Made by a program: the position numbers and the translations under genes. From the NCBI RefSeq assembly GCF_025024155.1, contig NW_026251726.1, forward strand, positions 248,001 through 312,000: 64,000 bases of DNA, in the 5' to 3' direction. Positions within the stretch are counted from its first letter, which is position 1, and each line of letters starts with the position of its first letter. Of the stretch, positions 1-10,610 are shown piece after piece. The DNA comes from Gamsiella multidivaricata. Lineage: Eukaryota > Mortierellomycota > Mortierellomycetes > Mortierellales > Mortierellaceae. The notes under the pieces were generated by a model. The model was not told where the DNA came from, ran no database searches, and saw only the letters and a list, made by a program, of their open reading frames with translations.

Positions 1-1771
1 GCCAACAACTTGCTTGCTGCTGCGATTGATGCACGCATGTTCCATGAATCGGGCGCTACCGATACGGTAGGTCATTTATTGAAAGTCGGATGATGGGCTA
101 CTGACCAAACTTTAGATAAGAAGATTAAAGTAATTTGATTTTTGTTTCTTTTAGATGCTCTTTAACCGCTTGTGTCCCAAGAAGAAGGGCAAGCGCATGT
201 TTGCGCCAGTGATGCTCGAGCGATTGACGCGCCTTGGGGTCCATAAGAGCGGACCTGATGATCTGACGCCCGAGGAGATCTCGAAGTTTGTAAGACTTGA
301 CATCGATCCAACTACGATCACCTGGCAGCGCGTCATGGATACAAATGACCGATTCCTACGCAAAATCGAGGTTGGACGCAATGCAACCGAAGAAGGCCAC
401 GAGCGCATGACCGGATTTGATATTGCTGTCGCGTCCGAGGTCATGGCCGTGTTAGCACTCAGTGCGGACCTGAAGGATATGCGCAAACGGTTGGGAAGGA
501 TGGTGGTGGCGAGCAACCGGTCCGGCCAGCCAGTAACGGCAGATGATATTGGAATCGGCGGTGCATTGACGGTACTGATGAAAGATGCGATCAAGCCCAA
601 TTTGATGCAGACACTTGAAGGTACGCCGGTATTTGTTCATGCTGGGCCGTTTGCGAACATTGCACACGGCAACTCTTCCGTGATTGCGGATCGGATTGCG
701 CTCAAGCTGGCAGGAGTGGAGCCAGGGATGAATCCAAGTAACATGGGATACGTAGTCACCGAAGCCGGGTTCGGCGCAGATATCGGGATGGAAAAGTTTT
801 TCGACATCAAGTGCCGTGTCAGCAACTTGGTCCCGAACGCGGTCGTCCTGGTTGCGACTGTGAAAGCACTCAAGATGCATGGTGGCGGGCCAGAGGTCGT
901 CCCGGGAAGGCCTCTGCCAGAGGTATACTTGAGCGAGAACTTGCCGATGCTGGCGGCTGGATGTGCCAACTTGAGGAAACACATTCAGAACGCAAAAAAG
1001 TTTGGCGTGCCAGTCGTGGTAGCGATCAACAAGTTCACGTCGGATACGGATGCAGAGATGGCGTTGATTCGTAAGTTAGCCTTGGAAGCTGGTGCCTCGG
1101 ATGCGCTGCCGTGTGATAACTGGGCCAAAGGTGGGCTGGGCGCTATCGAGCTCGGTAAGGCGGTGGTGGAGGCGTGCGATAAGCCGAGCGATTTCAGGTA
1201 CCTGTATGATGTCCAAGACGGCATTGAAGCCAAGATTGAGACGATCGCGAAGGAGATGTATGGAGCGGATGGGATCGATCTGTCCAAAGAAGCTCAGGAC
1301 AAGATCTCGACATACACGCGCCAGGTAAAAGAAAAAAAAAAAAAAAAAAACCGCGATTCTTCGCGATTGTGATTGAAAGATATGACATTTGTCAGTCGAT
1401 GCTGACGAAGATTGCTTTGGAATGGTATCTAGGGATTCGCTGGATTGCCGATCTGCATGGCCAAGACACACTTGTCGCTCTCGCACGACCCAACTAGGAA
1501 GGGGGTGCCGACAGGGTTCCGTCTGCCAATCCGTGACATCCGCGCGTCCGTAGGTGCTGGATTCCTATACCCACTGATCGGCAACATGCAAACTATGCCC
1601 GGTCTCCCAACGGTGCGTTCTTACTTAGTGTGGCATCGTCATTCTCCACCGCTGCTTTCATCATGGATTTAACTGACAGTTCTCTCCGTGGACTTTTTTT
1701 TGTAATAGCGGCCATCCTTTTATGACATTGATATCGATTTCAAAACAGGTCGCGTCGTCGGCCTGTTCTAA
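1..1771 (+). CDS. C1-tetrahydrofolate synthase paralogue 1, 3' part (formyl-THF synthetase domain)
   Basis: Partial gene cut by the left window edge. Exons are 1-66, 155-1324, 1433-1612 and 1709-1771 (stop TAA); all junctions are GT-AG and in phase. The visible protein is most of the formate-tetrahydrofolate ligase domain, which makes 10-formyl-THF from formate, THF and ATP. It aligns nearly residue for residue with the downstream gene, from [16 protein letters not shown] to the C-terminus [10 protein letters not shown]. The dehydrogenase/cyclohydrolase half and the P-loop lie outside the window. The intron at 67-154 is absent from paralogue 2, while the intron paralogue 2 has after its DMRER motif is absent here. 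The intron at 1325-1432 is shared, and the last intron (1613-1708) is absent from paralogue 2. In fungi such pairs often split into mitochondrial and cytosolic forms (Mis1 and Ade3); which one this is cannot be told without its N-terminus. Confidence 0.93.
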
Positions 1772-3384
1772 ACCGCGACTCTTTCTTCCATATCCATCAC
1801 GAATATCGATCTTTAACGTATTTATTCTCATGCACTATTTTTTGTTTTTACTATCATTTGTATACCCTATATACAATACCCTTACGACTATTCATGCCCT
1901 TACTCATCTATGGACGATTCTTTAAGACCCATGATATGAAGCTTTTTTACGATTTCTAGTTTTATGTCAAACTACAATAATGAGGCGTGGGGATTTGCAG
2001 TAAATCAGGACTTTACCAAGAATGTAATATCGATTAGAACGGATGTCGGTAGGCCGATGGGGTAATAGTCGATGCAAGCATCTGGTCTTCCATACTTGGC
2101 ATGGCGCAAAAGACATGCTCATGGGCTGCGTGGTGAAAGTGTGGCCAACGCGCTTATTACTTGTAGGGCAGAAGGGTAATGTGGAGCGGTTCACCGCATA
2201 CTCATATCATCATTGTCTACGCCGTCCGCTATCCACACCGAGGGTCTGTTGACTCAAAAGTACTGTGGTAACGGTGCACCGAGCTGGGTTATTCTCTTAA
2301 AGGCAAATATCCACATCCTCGCTTCTAATCTGTATATAAAAGACCTGAAATCCTAGTGCTCTGTCTCCTTCTGTCCGTTGTGCTCTTCTCTAGCGCCCAG
2401 TTCTTTGTAGAACACTACTCACAGTCTCAGCATCCGCGCGCATGTCTCTAATCCATCGTGATGGAGTTGTAGGTGGAAAGCCCATTTAACAGGCTGCTCT
2501 TTTCAGACGCTTGGTTTCAGCCTTGTCCACATCTAATGCTCTTTCTTACAAATAGACGAGCCCGTGTTTACATGAGACGATGGGTTTACGGAAGACCAAG
2601 AACTTTTTCGGCGTCGATCAGCGTAATGTCCACAGGTCCTTCTGCTGCCGAGAGCGTCCTCTTCACTCTAACTTCCATCCATGAAAATGTACGAGACCAG
2701 TATTAACTGGATGAGGACGAGTGGGAGCAGTGTCCGCGGCCTTTTTTTTTTTTTCTTAATTGCTTTTCATCCTCATCTTGATCTCCTCAACACTATTTCG
2801 GACCCATCTCCAACAGTGCTTCATGCTGGCAGATTCGATCTTACCTACTCTGAAGAAGATGGAAATAAAAGTAAATGTATCTGTACACTCTGGAGCTGTC
2901 TGTTCGCACTGAAAAAAAGGAGCCGTCGTTATCGGGAGCCTACGTTAAGGAAAGAATTCCAGGAGGATCGCTTTCCTTTTTTAAACGCGACGGACGGTTA
3001 GTCGTGATAGTGCTTAATATTCTTGTGCCGAGAAGCCTGCAGCTGAAGAATATGTAAGAAGGGGATGTAGAGGTAAGAAAAAGTAAGAGAAAGCAAGAGG
3101 AAGAGGGAGAGGGAAAGTCGGGGGATCAGGAGGGGGAGGGTGTGTGAGTGCCGGGCTGGAGGGGAGGGCAGGCTCCCTATTCGCTGGAAAGGGTCGCGTC
3201 TTTTTCCCACAGTGGTGGGGGGCGTGGTGTGGGAAATACATCTCCCCGATTAACCTTTACTTCCCTTCAAAGCCCATCCGCGCCGTGCGTGTCCCTGCTC
3301 TGCCCCTCCGTCCGTCCCTTTCGTTTTTCCTCTGCCCTGCTCCACCCGTTCCTTCCTCCTGAGAAGCATCCACTTTTAGTTTGA
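1772..3384. other. Intergenic region between the two C1-THF synthase genes
   Basis: About 1.6 kb with no gene I can support. A TATATAAAAG box at 2333-2342 is followed by a pyrimidine-rich stretch, so a short transcript or a remnant gene around 2.4-2.9 kb is possible. A short exon-like reading starting MGLRKTKNFFGVDQRNVH at about 2579 soon hits a stop, and no splice chain could be built from it. The last 300 bases (3060-3384) are purine-rich then pyrimidine-rich and probably belong to the promoter and leader of the next gene. Confidence 0.5.
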
Positions 3385-3747
3385 ATGAAGCTCCCGTCAA
3401 GAACACTGCCCGCCATCGAGAGAACCATCCGCCATTCGAATCTTTCCCACCCTTCCTGCCCCGCTCCCCATCCAAGGCTCACCACTTCTTTTTCTTGTGC
3501 GCGTTTTTATTTGTCCTCTCCCTCTTTTACTTCTTCTTCTTCACTTCTTCACTCCCCTCCAGCCCCACCCTCGATCGCACCCAGCTCCTCCAGGTGCATC
3601 TTCTCGACCGCGCCTCATTCAGGATTCCTCCTTGCTCTTCGCGCTCTCAAGCCCTCGTTCTCTCTCCCGACCCGGGCTCGTTTTTTCTCCTCTTCTCCTG
3701 CCACTTTAACCAACACCAAGACTACCGCCACCAACTCTACTGTCACA

Positions 3748-6700
3748 ATGGCCAAGGTTATCGACGGAAAGGCAATTGCCCAGTAAGATGCAGACTCTAT
3801 CTTTATTTTTTTTTGTCAATCACCATAATGCAATCGAGATATCAAGCAGCATTTGTTGACCTGACCTGCCTCAATTGCACAATCGTATCATGTCATGGAA
3901 TAGGCACCTCCGCAACGACATCAAGTCGCAAATCGAGGAGATGCGCAAGACTGCACCAAACTTCAACCCAAAGCTGTCGATCATCCAGGTTGGAGCACGC
4001 GAGGATTCAAGCGTGTATGTCAACATGAAGAAGAAGGCTGCTAAGGAGGTAAGAGCGCATTCCATACCAATTGGGACACGGATTGGGTTTGCTTCAAATG
4101 TTATCAACCTCGTTTGTCGGCGTTGCTTATTCTCGAAGGGCAGTGAAGGGAAGGGAAGCCGCTCCATGGGCCCCCGATCTGCAGGAGCAGTCGACCCGCC
4201 CTGAGTCACTCACAATGCAAAAAAAAAAAAAAAAAAAAAAAAAGATGGTTACCATATACGGCTCTTTATACTGACTACCCCGGAATGTGGTCCTGTCTGA
4301 ATCTGAATTTGAATAAAACGTCAATAGGCTGGCATGGACTTCGAGCTCTTCCACTTACCTCCCACCATCACTCAGTACGAGTTGCTGGCCAAGGTTCAGG
4401 CCCTGAACAATGACCCCAAGGTGCACGGAATCCTCGTTCAGCTCCCTCTTCCCGACCACTTGGACGACAGAATGGTCACGGAGGCAATTAACCCTAAGAA
4501 GGACGTTGACGGGTACGGTAGATCAGATCAGGAGATGCATTTGAGTGTCGGGGAGGGCCAAGAGTCAAAGGCGCGCAAGGAAATGGATCAGAGCAGGCGA
4601 TGCTAATTTATACGCGTTTGTTTCTTAATTTTTAACGTGTAGTTTCCATGCCATTAACATTGGTCATCTCTCCAAGCGTGCCTCTGAGCCGGCTTTCGTC
4701 CCCTGCACGCCCAAGGGTGTCATTGAACTCATCAAGTCGACCGGCATTACCATGTCTGGCAAGAAGGCCGTCGTCGTTGGACGCAGTGACATTGTCGTAC
4801 GTACCATTTATCGTTGGTCTCCTCGTGTTCTTGCTCGTCCTTATATCTTTCCGTGTGTGCTGATTTCTGTTCCTCGATTTTTTTCTTCTCAGGGTACCCC
4901 TGTGTTCAGCTTGTTGACCAAAAACAACTGCACTGTCACGCTGTGTCACTCCAAGACCCAGAACTTGCCTGAGATCGTCAAGGCGGCTGATATTGTTGTC
5001 GTTGCTATCGGAAGCGCTGAGTTTGTCAAGGGCGAATGGATCAAGGAGGGGGCTGTGGTCATAGACGTGGGAACCAACGCCGTCGAGGGTATGCGAGGCA
5101 TTTTTTTTTGATGATATTTGTAACATGGACAGAGGATACCATAATAGGCATCCCAGGGCTCAGCAGATAGGAGGGCTTAGCTCATTGGGGAAGTTATTGT
5201 GTGAACAGTTTCTTACCGTTTTTTTTCCATGTTTCTTTGGACAGATTCAACCAAGAAGTCTGGGATCCGCTGGGTTGGGGATGTCGAGTACAATGTTGCT
5301 TCTCAGCATGCTAGCCATATCACTCCTGTTCCTGGCGGAGTTGGACCCATGACTGTCGCCATGTTGATGCAGAACACGTACCTCTCTGCTGTGCGCTTCT
5401 TTAATGAGGGACGTCAGCGCACGATCAACCCTCTTCCATTGCAGCTTTTGGACCCCGTCCCCAGTGACATCGCCATTGCTTTGGCTCAGAAACCCAAGCC
5501 TATCAAGTACATTGCAGAAGAGCTGGGACTCTTGCCCAGTGAGGTAAGTCTGCATTTTTTTGTTTGGCAAATTGGTTTGTTGACACTAGACAGGATCTAG
5601 GATTCGATGACAGTGATGCCGGATGACTCATCATTGTCTAACCAATTTTAGCTGGAGCTGTATGGCGAGTACAAGGCCAAGGTCAACTTGGACATTTTGG
5701 ATCGCCTCTCTCACCGCAAGAACGGCCGCTATGTGGTTGTCACTGGAATCACTCCAACCCCCTTGGGTGAAGGAAAGTCGACCACGACCGTTGGTTTGGT
5801 TCAGGCATTGGGCGCTCACCTGAATAAGATTGCCTTCGGATGCGTCCGTCAGCCCTCTCAGGGTCCCACATTCGGCATCAAGGGTGGTGCTGCTGGAGGT
5901 GGATACTCTCAGGTTATTCCCATGGACGAGTTCAATCTACACTTGACAGGAGATATCCACGCGGTAACTGCCGCCAACAACTTGCTTGCTGCTGCAATTG
6001 ATGCACGTATGTTCCACGAGAAGACCCAATCGGACAAGGCTCTTTTCAGTCGTCTGTGCCCGGTTAAGAAGGGCAAGAAGGTCTTTGCTCCTGTCATGCT
6101 GGGCCGTCTGCAGCGTTTGGGCATCAACAAGACCGATCCTTCGGATTTGACACCGGAGGAAGTGTCACGCTTTGCCCGTTTGGATATCAACCCCGACACA
6201 ATCACTTGGCAACGCGTCATGGATACCAACGATCGCTTCCTGCGCAGGATCGAGATCGGAAGGAATGATACCGAAGCTGGCCATGAGCGTATGACTGGAT
6301 TCGATATTGCTGTTGCTTCCGAAGTTATGGCCGTCTTGGCTCTCAGCACCGACCTCAAGGATATGCGTGAACGGTATGGTGTATTCTCTGTCCTTGTTAT
6401 ATGCAGTGCTGATTTTTCGCCATTGAAATCCTTCTCATGCCATATTTCGTGCTTGATGTTGTTTCTTTATGATAGTTTGGGCAAGATGGTGGTTGCAAGC
6501 AGCAGAGCTGGCGATCCAGTCACTGCCGATGATATCGGCATCGGTGGAGCATTGACTGTTTTGATGAAGGATGCGATCAAACCTAACGTGATGCAGACGC
6601 TCGAGGGCACTCCTATGTTTGTCCATGCTGGTCCTTTTGCCAACATTGCTCATGGCAACTCGTCCATCATTGCCGACCGCATCGCGCTCAAGTTGGCTGG

Positions 6701-7641
6701 TATTGAACCCGGCGAGGATGAGGATAAGATGGGCTATGTCGTGACCGAGGCAGGATTCGGAGCTGATATTGGAATGGAGAAGTTCTTTGACATCAAGTGC
6801 CGTACCAGTGGGTTGGTCCCTGATTGTGCTGTCCTGGTTGCGACTGTGAAGGCGCTGAAGATGCACGGTGGTGGACCTGAGGTCACTCCTGGCAAGCCCC
6901 TGCCCGAGGTTTACAACACGGAGAACTTGGAGCTGTTGGAGACAGGATGCGACAACTTGAGGAAACACATTGAGAATGCCAAGAAGTTTGGTGTCCCTGT
7001 CGTAGTGGCGATTAACCGATTCACAACGGACACAGATGCGGAGATGTCTTTGATCCGCAAGATCGCATTGGAGGCTGGTGCGGATGATGCGGTCGCTTGC
7101 GAGAACTGGGCTAAGGGCGGTCTCGGCGCTATGGATCTCGGAGAGGCGGTTATCAAGGCATGCAGCAAGCCAATTGATTTCAAGTATCTATACGATGTGA
7201 GCGCAGATATCGAGTCGAAGATTGAGACGATTGCCAAGGAGATGTACGGTGCTGATGGTATTGAGCTTTCAGACCTTGCCAAGGAGAAGATTGCCACCTA
7301 TACCCGTCAGGTAAGGATTAATTGTCACTCCACATATATGCTCTTATATTCTTTATGTTGAGAAAAAGCGCTAAGGAAGGCCTACTTGTTTAAATTAGGG
7401 CTTTGGCAATTTGCCAATCTGTATGGCCAAGACGCACTTGTCACTGTCGCACGATCCTAAGCTGAAGAACCGCCCATCAGGGTTCAAGATTCCTATTCGT
7501 GATATCCGCGCATCTGTGGGAGCAGGGTTCCTGTACCCATTGTGCGGTGCTATGCAGACGATGCCTGGATTGCCAACTCGTCCTTGCTTCTATGATGTCG
7601 ACATTGACTTTGAGACCGGCAACGTCGTCGGCCTGTTTTAA
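3748..7641 (+). CDS. Trifunctional C1-tetrahydrofolate synthase, paralogue 2 (complete)
   Basis: Nine exons: 3748-3782, 3904-4048, 4328-4512, 4643-4796, 4893-5088, 5245-5543, 5652-6373, 6476-7310 and 7399-7641, all GT-AG and phase-consistent, giving 937 residues, the usual size of cytosolic C1-THF synthase. The N-terminal third is the methylene-THF dehydrogenase/cyclohydrolase: the [12 protein letters not shown] segment with the catalytic Lys, [15 protein letters not shown], and the GRSDIVGTP nucleotide-binding turn. The rest is formyl-THF synthetase with P-loop [10 protein letters not shown] and the GGAAGGGY segment. It interconverts 5,10-methylene-, methenyl- and 10-formyl-THF for purine, thymidylate and, in mitochondria, formyl-Met-tRNA synthesis. 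The start at 3748 matches family N-termini ([12 protein letters not shown]). The frame is also open upstream to an ATG at 3385, giving a 121-residue mitochondrial-presequence-like extension (separate finding). It lies head-to-tail behind paralogue 1. Confidence 0.97.
4219..4243 (+). repeat. Poly-A tract inside C1-THF synthase intron 2
   Basis: An uninterrupted A run of roughly 24 bases in the second intron (4049-4327). It is a length-variable homopolymer with no coding meaning. Confidence 0.9.
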
Positions 7642-8358
7642 ATAAGCAATCAGGCACGGAAGGAGATATGTTTTCCAGGGGATGCAAAGAAAATAAATGA
7701 AAACTGCCGATCGGAATCTTAAGATGTTTTAGCATTCGAATAAAACCGAGGAATATCTGTTCTCACACTGTGTTATTGTTGCATTTTTGCATGGAGTGCT
7801 GTGTTAATGCAATAAAAGAAGGATTTTTTTTCCTCCGAATTCGCTGCTCGCAATCTCCTACCATGCATGTCCTGCCAAGGTAAATAAATTGCAACGGCCA
7901 GTTTTGTCCCGTGGTCCAATAGTCCAATTTTTCTAATAATAGTGCTCAGCCCACCATAATACCATGCATATGCTGCATGAGTGCGAGGCGAATGACCGCA
8001 TTGAGAGCACTGCAGAGAAATGGCGGAGTAAAGAGGAACAGGAAAATCCGCGCATGGTCATACAAGTCAAGTCAGTGCCTGAGGAAGGGGGAGGTGGGGT
8101 GTCCGTGTGTGAGCACAGGAACCAATATATAAAAGGAAGCTCGCCTCTTCCACTTCTTTAGCCTCCCACTACTCTGTTTTCGCAGCTTGTTTTTTATTTT
8201 CCCCTTCTTACATCTCACTCACTTCTCATTCCTCACTTCTCATTTCACGGCACACTCCTGCTGAACATTCATTACCTATCATACGCATCAACAGCACCAA
8301 GAGCAACAACAACACCAACAGGCGTACAGCACATCATCTTCATACCCTTACACACATC
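7642..8358. other. Intergenic region with the promoter of the C2-domain gene
   Basis: The 3' flank of C1-THF synthase (AATAAA-like motifs near 7738 and 7811) is followed by the upstream region of the next gene. A TATATAAAAG box at 8126-8135 lies 224 bp before the ATG and is followed by a CT-rich, then CA-rich leader typical of this contig. No further gene is visible. Confidence 0.6.
8126..8135 (+). promoter_or_regulatory. TATA box upstream of the C2-domain gene
   Basis: TATATAAAAG at this position, followed by a pyrimidine-rich stretch that is a likely start region. It is the only good TATA motif between the two genes. Confidence 0.55.
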
Positions 8359-10610
8359 ATGCACAAACTATTCGGTGGTCGCCACACACCCAGTCATGTC
8401 AACAAGCCCCTGCCAGAGCCGCTGGTCGACCCAGACGAGGGCAAGACTCCAATTGGTAACGAAAAAAAAGAACACCTTCCTTGATGGTGATGGTGATGGT
8501 GATGGTGGAGTGTATGCCACGAACAGTGTAGTATTTTTAATGCTTGGTCGTCTCACTGTTTTTTCTTTCTTTCTTTTTCTCCTCAGGTGAATTGGCGATA
8601 GTTCCTATCCAAGGACGCGATCTCCCCAACCGAGAGCGGTTCGGGAAACAAAACCCGTTCATTTTGTTCAAGCTGGGCAATGTCACGAAGCGGAGCTCAA
8701 CAGACGTACGCGGCGGACAGAGGCCACGGTGGAAGGATGACCAGGTAAGGACGGTTTCGGGTGTAGACACTAGCGGATAAGGATTATGCGGGTAGTTTAA
8801 TCTAACTGTTGGGAGGGGCTGATTGCTTTTTGGGTGTATCTAGATCAATATCCCACTGTACGAGAGCGACGCGAAGGATGCAACGTCGCTTTACGTGACA
8901 TGTCTGGACGAGGACCACCAAAAGAATGATCTCATTGGCGATTGTGTCATTAACCTGGCCAAGGTGCTGGAGCAGGGCGAACATGATGGTAAGTTCAACG
9001 TATCCCGAAGCGGATAACGAATGTTATGACATGCTAGTGGGGGCGGGAGGATGAACGTTTGTGCTGGGTTAAAACATGCGACTCGCGGGAAAGTGTTCCC
9101 CCCCTTCGGAAAAAGAAAAAGAAAAGATGCATGCGGTCATAGTGAATGTAGTCTAAGATGCGCTTTTTGCTAACCTGGGCTTTGATATTCTGCAACTTTC
9201 TTTCCCCCCTGGGAATCATCATAGACTGGTTCGAGCTGCACTACAAGGGTCGCGAGGCAGGAGAACTCATGCTGCAGCTGACCTACTACTCCTATGTAAG
9301 TCATCACCCTCAGTCATCACCCTCAGTCATCTCCATCATCGTTGCAGGGAACTATCTCCCTGGACGTTGAAATGAAGAGAGAGCACAATGCAGGGCTGAG
9401 TAACTCACCGATTGTATTGTGTTACTGAACATGAAAATAGGAACCCACACACCCCACAAACAAGATGAACCGTGCACCCAAGACACCCATACCATCAACT
9501 GGCGCGCCTGGTCGCCGCCCCATCCATCCTACAAACACACCATCCTCAGAACACTCGTCGCCATCCTCAAAACCCGCAGTAACAGCAACCGCATCAGCAG
9601 CAGCAGCAGACCAGGGAGCAGTTTATAGACCACCGGCTATGACAGAACCAGTGCCAACACCAGTTCCAGCAGCACTGTTGGGAGGAAGAATCTCTCCCCC
9701 TGGCCAGAACCACTATCTTGGACAGATCATCCAACCCAACGCGCATTATCCTCCACAGCAGCAATATCCTCCCGTTGGCATCAACCCATACGCGGCTATG
9801 GGCGCGTACCCTAGCTACCCCAACTCCAACCCCAACCCAGGACTCTATCCACCCGTAGATCTTAGCCAAAGGCGGCAGTCCTACCCTATGCTCGGGGGCG
9901 CAGGGTACCCGTCAGTCGGATACCCCAACAACAACACCATCAATGGCGGTGGATATCCACCACAACCTAACCTCGGAGGATACCCTCCTGCGACTATTCC
10001 TCCTCAGTTTAACACCATATCTGGATACCCACCCCAACATCCAGCGATGATGAACGGCTTCGGATCCGGATATCCACCACAGCTCAACAATGTCAACAAT
10101 ACGTTCAACGGATACCCGCCCCAATCAAACATCTATCCACCTGTAGGGACTAGTGCCAATATCGGGGGCTTGTACCCACCAGTTCAACAACCACTTACAC
10201 GACCAGCCTCAGCACCCGGTGGAGTAGGGTACCCGCCTGTGGGATACCCATACGCGGCGTCAAACTTGTACCCACCCACGCCCATGCCTCCGACTACCAC
10301 TGGGATGACGAATGTGGGAGGACTATATCCACCACAGCAACCGCAGGTGTCTTCACCATCACCAACGAGCTCTTTGTCGCCCCCGGCACCGATGCCAGTA
10401 CGGGGGTCGCATGCGGGAGCAGAGGGATCTAATTTCAGTAGTTCGTTGCCAGGTTCGTTCCCGGGCGCGTTTCCGGGCGCATTCCCGGGGGCGGATGGTG
10501 GAAATAAGCAGGGTACAGGAGCAAGGGCACGGTCGGCTAGTCCACCAGAGTTGCCGCCGAGGAACCATAACCAGCCGACGTCGTATTCGCACACGATGTA
10601 TGGAATCTAA
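8359..10610 (+). CDS. C2-domain protein with GYPP-rich tail, Inn1/Fic1-like
   Basis: Five exons: 8359-8455, 8587-8744, 8844-8988, 9225-9295 and 9441-10610, phase-consistent, 546 residues. Residues about 30-155 form one C2 domain: GELAIVPIQGRDLPNRE, QNPFILFKLGN, then DEDHQKNDLIGD and a closing DWFELHYKGREAGELMLQL. The remaining 390 residues are Pro/Tyr/Gly/Asn-rich with many GYPPQ and LYPPV repeats, and end in an RSASPPELPPRN-type PxxP segment. One N-terminal C2 domain plus a proline-rich tail is the architecture of budding-yeast Inn1 and fission-yeast Fic1, which act at the division septum and bind SH3 proteins through PxxP motifs. The functional call rests on architecture; other fungal C2-plus-Pro-rich proteins exist. 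Intron 1 contains a short GATGGT repeat. Confidence 0.82.

Noticed and set aside
2473..3001. Several short + frames between the C1-THF genes as a small gene
   Set aside because: Tried to chain the exon-like pieces after the TATA box at 2333, but frames do not join and no motif appears.
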